This document shows positions 58,214-64,000 of a DNA stretch of 64,000 nt, one piece after another. A model generated the notes under the pieces. The model ran no database searches, had not been told where the DNA came from, and was given only the letters and a program-made list of their open reading frames with translations. The position numbers and the translations under genes are program-made. This DNA is from Branchiostoma lanceolatum (Eukaryota > Chordata > Leptocardii > Amphioxiformes > Branchiostomatidae). The stretch covers positions 9,687,424-9,751,423 of the forward strand of contig NC_089732.1 of the NCBI RefSeq assembly GCF_035083965.1, given 5' to 3'. Every line of letters starts with the position of its first letter. Position 1 is the stretch's first letter.

Positions 58214-61200
58214 ATGGCGGTGGAAGATGTGATCGTGGAACCGTGGTACATGATGCAAATGATACAGGCCTTTCTGCAGGTATATTTCGCATGGAAATAC
58301 TTCAATGTATCGCTGATATGATATATTATTATATAAGGGTCGTGTTTCACTTGTATGGTATCGCGTATAGCAGCGATTCACGTACGAAAGTGACGTTACA
58401 CAACGTTGCACGGGAGTTATGTTTACCGTCCTGTTACCCTGGGGGTCAGCCTGGCCTTGTGTAATACTATTTTTCTCCAAGTCGGCTTTTAGATCAGATA
58501 CGACATGATATATCATCAACCATGGTGGATAATAGACCCTTTATGCCGTGCTGTTTACGATAAACAGATAGACAACAAACAAATGAAATAGACAACCCGG
58601 CTCTCACAGCCGCGAACGCATGGGTTGTCAGGGACAAACCAAAAACAATCGCGAGGGGTGGGTACGATGGTTGTAATTTTTTTCTTCAGATTAACAGTTT
58701 GAACTTTATTTCTGTAATTCTTCATTGTTTGCCCAACAGAATTTTTTTGTTCTTGATCTAGTGAAGTGTTGTTCCCATTTTCATAGATCTCACAGTCTTT
58801 TCTGGTGTGCACTTTACACTAGATTTGGATTTTAACAGGTTATACAGGTAGTGGAATCTTACAATTCCAAGTAAGATCACTATCAATCAGGCATGTCCCT
58901 GTGTTGCAATGGTAATACAGCCCCACTGCTTGGCCATCTGGATCTAATTCTGCAGATCCATCGGCCAGATTTGGATCCTAGGGTATCCCAGCCCGGACAT
59001 GTTGTAAGGGATTGCATCCGTCATTTCAGATGGTGACGTTAAGCTCGCATTCACCATATATGAGGGAGATTCAGGCGTAAGCCTTTGCAAGCAAAAGACC
59101 CCAATACACTTGTGAAGAGTAGGGGTGACGTGGTGTGTTTGGCTGAAAATGTGAGCTGTAGCAAAGCTGCATTGCACTACTACTAGCTACATAGCATTAC
59201 AGTAACTGCAAATGCAGAAATGTTCGCGTTTTTTGTGGCAAACTCTTTACCGCAAACTTAAAACCACCGCAAAAAGTTGTTCCATCAAGTGACTGTAGCA
59301 CTACTATTGTTTCAACCGCGAACTCAAAACCACTGCGAACACTGCATTTACAGTATGCTTCACCTCAATTGAGAATGACTGCTTAATCTTCATTGATTTT
59401 CCCCCAGGCCCCAGTGTACCACATAGTGATTGAGGTGCTGCTGATAGTGTGGATCATCGGCCTGCTGTTCTCTAAGAGCTACAGGATCCAGGAGAGGGTG
59501 CAGCTCACGGAGAAGGTGAACTCGGCTAAAAACAGTTCAATTTTTAAAACAGTTGGATCTATGATAGAAATGTAGATGCTAGACATCCAGGCAAGACATT
59601 TGGATCTACAGTAGGTATATTGTAATTTTCCATCTCAACTTCTTGCTTACTTTCTGCTCAGAGTAAAAAATGTCAAACAACCTAGGAAGTAGATTTGTAT
59701 AAAAGAGATTATTTTGTATAATTACATAAGAAATACAGTTTTTATATATCCAGGCAATTCTTGTGCTGTCAGTTGCTTGTCTTTACAATAGCAGACTTAC
59801 CAGTATTTAAATTTGTCTTCATATTGCCATCTGTCAAAAAAATATAGTATTTTGGAGGAAAGTATTGGCGTACAATCATCAAATGCTTCAGTTAGAACTT
59901 GAATGAATGAATGTAATGTTCCTGTAGGAGAAAGAGGACCTGTTGGCTGAGTGGAAGCCGGAGCCACTGGTTCCTGACACCCCTGAAGACCACCCTGCAC
60001 TTCACCCACGGGTCGTGTCTGGGTCAGTACTATAGGGATGGTTTATGATGCTGGGTTATGTTAACCTTCTCCCTGCTGCATAGCCACTTATAGCCAATGC
60101 AAATTTGGTGCCAAATGGCTACCTAAGCATGCAGAAGGTTAAGGTTAAAGTTTCCATTAAAGGAAGGGAGCATCAGCACATATCACTGCCTACATGTACA
60201 TGTTGTATGTCAAAAAGAGCAAGATGTATTTTTGTGATAGCAAAATTAGTCTTGTGAAGTTTTATCCTACATGTGTATAGTCTTACTACTAGCCTGTAAT
60301 ATGTTAGATATGTGATTTTCGATAAGTTCATGTACATTTACGTCTACACCTACTAGTAATTTACATTTACTGTATAGAACCAGTGTTACTTATATAGCCA
60401 TTTGTTCACCCAGCAAAATGTTATGAGTACGTAGTCATGATCTGGTGTTGATTGTGTGTGGTTTGCAGGAAAGCGGGGTTAAAGGTCGTGGTGGATGGGA
60501 AGGAGTGTCTGAACCTGGCCACCCTCAACTTCCTAGGCATGCTGGGTAATAAACGGATTGAGGTGAGACAAATGAAACATTTGTTTGCTAGACCCTCTAG
60601 TTTTTGGGATCCATGAATTTATTATGCTTTTCATGTCACCCATACTTTCGTTATTTCACTTGCTTGCTGTATTCAATTCATTTTAATTGTAACTATAAAG
60701 TTGTTAAGTTGTATGATGATAATTACCAGTTATTATATTCATTACTATTGATTGGTAACAATTATAGTAGACTAAACTTAAGCTTTGATGGTGACTACAA
60801 TGAGCTATGAATACCACATGTACATGTAAACATTCTTAACCAACATACTGTCCATTAAAGTTTTCTATTTTTCACATGTATTTTTCTCTTCTCCCCTGTA
60901 GAAAGCCGCCAATACAGCTCTGTACAAGTACGGGGTTGGATCCTGTGGACCCAGAGGCTTCTATGGAACAGTGGGTAAGTCTAAAACTTTATAATTAATA
61001 ACTAAAAAGAATAAGAGAATGAATTAGTATGAATATGATGTCTTCTTATCTAGTTCATTTTTGTCCTTTTTATAAGGAAAGACAACATCATGTCAAGAGA
61101 CTACTGAATAATGGAAGTGCCTAGATATGTTAGATCCTAATGTCTGAAAGCATCCATCTAGAAATGTCAGATTTAAGTAAAGTTGTGTCTCAATGAAACA

Positions 61201-63994
61201 AACGCTGGTAAAGTGTGCTGAACAGCCCAACCAATAAATGAATAAAGAAAGAAAGCAACAAACATTGAACAAACGTGGCAATAGTTTCATTTCCGAAACA
61301 ATGCGACATAACAAGTTTCCAGTTTATAATTACCAAATACTTTCTTCTTTCATACTTTCTTTTTTATTCCTCCTTGCAGATGTTCACCTTGACCTTGAGG
61401 ATAAACTTGCCAAGTTCACGAGAACAGAAGAGGCCATCCTCTATGCCTACGGCTTTGCCACCATTGCCAGCGCTATCCCTGCCTACTCCAAAAGAGGCGA
61501 CATTGTCTTCTGGTACGACACATTTGCCTTGTTGCTACACAAAGTCAAATATTCAAATAATATCTTCTTAAACACTAGATCTGATATGGGAGTAGGAACA
61601 AACTTTTTTGTATAATTCTTAATGTCACTTTCATAACAGTTGCAATATATTGTCTTCTTTTGCAATTGTTTCAGCCAGTTTTTGATTGGTAACAAGTTGT
61701 AGATTATTTTCGCAAGTTGTGGAAACGAAGAAGTTTCTTTTCTTCAAACAAATAATTCATCTAGCGATGTACAGATGTATTGTATTTTACTTTGCCCTTT
61801 TCCCTCTTCACCACCACCCATTCTAGTGATGAGGGAGCCTGCTTTGCCATCCAGAAAGGCCTGCTGGCCTCTCGCAGCAAAGTGGTGTACTTCAAGCACA
61901 ACGACATGGAAGACTTGGAGCGACTACTCAAGGAACAGGCTAAGGACGACAAGAAGGTGTGGGAAAACTTCTGTTAGATAATTTTCTTTTCTGTGGGTCA
62001 TTTATGAAAAAGGTAGAGGTAAAGGTAGTCCCATAGCCTTTTTGGGAGCAGTAGGGGCAGTGGGTTGTTATCCACTCTGTGTAGGGCACGGTATTGGAAG
62101 ACGGAGCCCATTCCTCTCCTTTCACCTTTCGCCTTTAAACTCCCCAACCAAAGTCATGTACCCATTTTTACACCAAGAGCACAACATCGGTGGCACATCA
62201 GGAGATTGAAACCCAGGACCCATTGTTCTTGGCCAAACACCCTAACCGTTACGCCACCATGGGTCATTATTAAAGATAGGCTTAAGGATCATAGAAAAAT
62301 TTGATGACTTCTCTACCCAGTGTTGGAGGGAAAGTTTTATTTCAATGTTGCTGATGTGTTTTGTTGAATACGGTTCTCCCTTCAGGATCCCAAGAAGGCT
62401 GCCGTCACCAGGAGGTTTGTGTTGGTGGAGGGGATCTACCTGAACTACGGAGACATTGTCCCCCTGCCAAAACTGGTCAGTACTGCAGGCTTTGACCTTA
62501 TGGCACATTTGTTATGCTGTTTCTGTTTGTTTGTCTGTGCCTTCATTTCATCTTTACAAAATTCTCGTCAGCCCTTGAGGACTACTTTCATAGAGTTCTT
62601 GTAACCCCTGCCAAAAGGCTCTGGTTTCTTAGTTGTTTTTTGCTGTGTGTGAACAGGGAAGTGAAGATTTAGACCTAGATTTTCATTTTTGTTGTTGCCA
62701 GTCCTTGGCCTAAAGAAAAGTGGACACATATTTGGTCCAGACTTTAGAATCTGTTTAAACATTACAACCCTTTTCTAGCAGCTTTTATGTGGACTGCACA
62801 TTGCAAGCATGTAAATCGTATTCAGGAAATAATTCTACATCTACAAAGAAAAGCAATGTTTGTGTTCTCTTGTTCTAGGTTGAACTGAAATACAAATACA
62901 AAGTCCGAATCTTTATCGAGGAGAGTGCGTCCTTCGGTGTGTTGGGGGACAACGGCAGGGGGGTCACAGAGCACTTCGGTGTTCCGGTGAGTTGGATTGT
63001 ATGTTGGTTTACTCGTTGATTATGTTCACAAGCCTAACAATTCAGCCCGATGGCTGAAACTAGGCTGCTTTTAGTAGCCTGGTGTCCAATCCTTTTATAG
63101 CTGCCAAGTCTCTTTTGCAAGCAGAGATAGGAGAGGACGAAAGAGATCTAGACTCAGTAGCTGTAATCGGATGGGATACTGTCTCAGATCAGGCTGTCTA
63201 CAGGGCCCGACCTTCCATCCAGGGACGGAAATTTTGCTTTTGGGACAGAAAAATTTTCACCCCATCCATCCAAAAAAGTCTGATCTTCATGATATGAAAT
63301 TGAGAAAAAATGTCTTATTGTAAGCTTTAAATGAAAGATTTAATGAGATTTAAGAACATGGTCTCCCAAACAATGAGTGGGACGGAAACAATAAGTACGC
63401 TAGAGACTTTATTTTTATTAGAAATAAACCATTGTGACACTTGTAAAAAACATAAGGAATCGTCACTCTTGTAACCATGTTCCTCCGCAGATAGAAGACA
63501 TAGACCTGATCAGTGCTAACATGGAGATGTCCCTGGCATCTATTGGTGGTTTCTGTTGTGGAGACTCCTTTGTTATCGACCATCAGGTAAGTTGCTTTTG
63601 TCTTCCGACCATCTGTCGGCACAATATGAAGCATTTAGCGCAAGTGGTAAATCAGTTGGCTAGAACAACAGCAAACACCTAGAAAATGACAAGAAATAAC
63701 TGTTGCCTGATTTATTTATTTCAACAACGCAGGAGGACTGGTTTCAGGTCAGTCAGAAAGCATTTTGATTGAAATATGTTTTCTGAATGCATGGCAGTTC
63801 CTGTGGAAGAGTCTATTCTTGCATAGGGGACACAAGCTCCATTTCGGACTGGAATGACTTCAATGGTTTAAACAAAGTATGTTTCCCCCAACCCCAGCGT
63901 CTGTCAGGACAGGGCTACTGTTTCTCAGCCTCTCTCCCCCCCATGCTGTCAGTGGCAGCTTCCGAGGCTCTCCTGATCATGGAAGAGAAACCTG
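58214..63994 (+). CDS. SPTLC1: Serine palmitoyltransferase long-chain base subunit 1 (3' partial)
   Basis: Non-catalytic partner subunit of serine palmitoyltransferase, which condenses L-serine with palmitoyl-CoA in the ER membrane, the first step of sphingolipid synthesis. Exons: 58214-58279, 59408-59515, 59928-60022, 60469-60562, 60902-60974, 61380-61512, 61827-61956, 62386-62475, 62879-62986, 63491-63586, 63898-63994. Together they give 363 codons plus one base; a donor (gtaagg) ends the window, so roughly the last quarter is missing. The start was chosen for [15 protein letters not shown], which fits the short N-terminus of the family. Exon 2 encodes one membrane segment (about residues 26-44). 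[11 protein letters not shown] contains the cysteine (Cys136) equivalent to human Cys133, altered in HSAN1 neuropathy. In [15 protein letters not shown] the PLP-binding lysine of the catalytic subunit is absent, as is normal for SPTLC1. Confidence 0.96.
58891..59390 (+). mobile_element. tRNA-derived SINE, family 2, copy 2 (interrupted)
   Basis: Matches the SINE at 20711-21085 through gggattgcatccgtcatttc, cagatggtgacgttaagctc, gaagagtaggggtgac and cattgcactactactagcta. The tail tgcttcacctcaattgag resumes only after a MITE at about 59196-59354. In SPTLC1 intron 1. Confidence 0.75.
59196..59354. mobile_element. MITE nested inside the SPTLC1 intron SINE
   Basis: The ends ttacagtaactgcaaatgca and actgcatttacagta form imperfect inverted repeats. 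The interior carries paired motifs ttcgcg...accgcaaacttaaaaccacc and aaccgcgaactcaaaaccac. Its ends coincide with the break in SINE homology. Confidence 0.7.
60061..60142. mobile_element. TTAA-ended mini-MITE, copy 5
   Basis: ttaaccttctccctgctgca ... gtgccaaatggctacc ... gcagaaggttaa. Both ends are well kept. In an SPTLC1 intron. Confidence 0.85.
62005..62268 (-). mobile_element. tRNA-derived SINE, family 3
   Basis: On the minus strand the head reads catggtggcgtaacggttag (A-box-like) and, about 40 bp on, cctgggtttcaatctcc (B-box-like), followed by a tRNA-unrelated body. It lies in the SPTLC1 intron after exon 61827-61956. It is not a tRNA gene: no cloverleaf closes. Confidence 0.65.
63205..63395. 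repeat. Dispersed repeat 'GGACGGA', copy 3
   Basis: ccatccagggacggaaattt, ttttcaccccatccatcc, gatcttcatgatatgaaatt, gaaagatttaatgagattt, ctcccaaacaatgagtggga: collinear with copy 2 at 51310-51490. Confidence 0.65.
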
Positions 63995-64000
63995 GTAAGG

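Overview
The window is animal nuclear DNA with spliced, intron-rich genes separated by large amounts of repeats. The gene content is three conserved single-copy deuterostome-type genes plus a tandem pair of divergent ionotropic glutamate receptors. Together with the dense MITE, SINE and minisatellite content, this suggests a lancelet (Branchiostoma). That assignment is inference from gene and repeat style, not from a marker gene. No rRNA, tRNA gene, CRISPR or prokaryotic operon structure was seen.

Layout. 1-16200 (+): ionotropic glutamate receptor copy A, whose first exon lies off the left edge. Thirteen exons are present and the reading frame is intact. Its intron before the M1-M3 exon is 8.8 kb because of a nested mobile-element complex at about 6.19-14.72 kb. 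That complex holds a TIR DNA element, a 113-bp minisatellite, a 166-bp direct repeat, a Ty3/gypsy remnant and a short TIR relative. 16201-18884: spacer with a 25-bp minisatellite. 18885-28780 (+): receptor copy B, complete, 14 exons, 873 codons, with splice phases and most exon lengths identical to A. 28781-33258: spacer with a long inverted repeat and a smaller array of the same 25-bp minisatellite. 33259-49118 (-): RANBP3, 18 coding exons, 631 codons. 50297-57537 (-): FGGY carbohydrate kinase, 15 coding exons, 550 codons. 58214-63994 (+): SPTLC1, first 11 coding exons, continuing off the right edge. FGGY and SPTLC1 are divergent, with start codons about 0.68 kb apart.

Exon coordinates were read by hand from frame continuity, GT/AG borders and family similarity. 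For all four genes with a visible 3' end the exon lengths close the reading frame. For copy A this assumes a 109-nt first exon as in copy B. The receptors are membrane ligand-gated channels. RANBP3 is a nuclear Ran/CRM1 cofactor, FGGY a sugar kinase and SPTLC1 a subunit of the first enzyme of sphingolipid synthesis. They do not form a pathway.

The most interesting parts are: (1) the receptor pair, which keeps the ligand-binding arginine but has unusual residues elsewhere in the pocket and Ala at the pore Q/R/N position; (2) the nested, satellite-carrying element that inflates one intron of copy A but not of copy B; (3) several small inverted-repeat element families, some with clear target duplications, that have colonised the introns.
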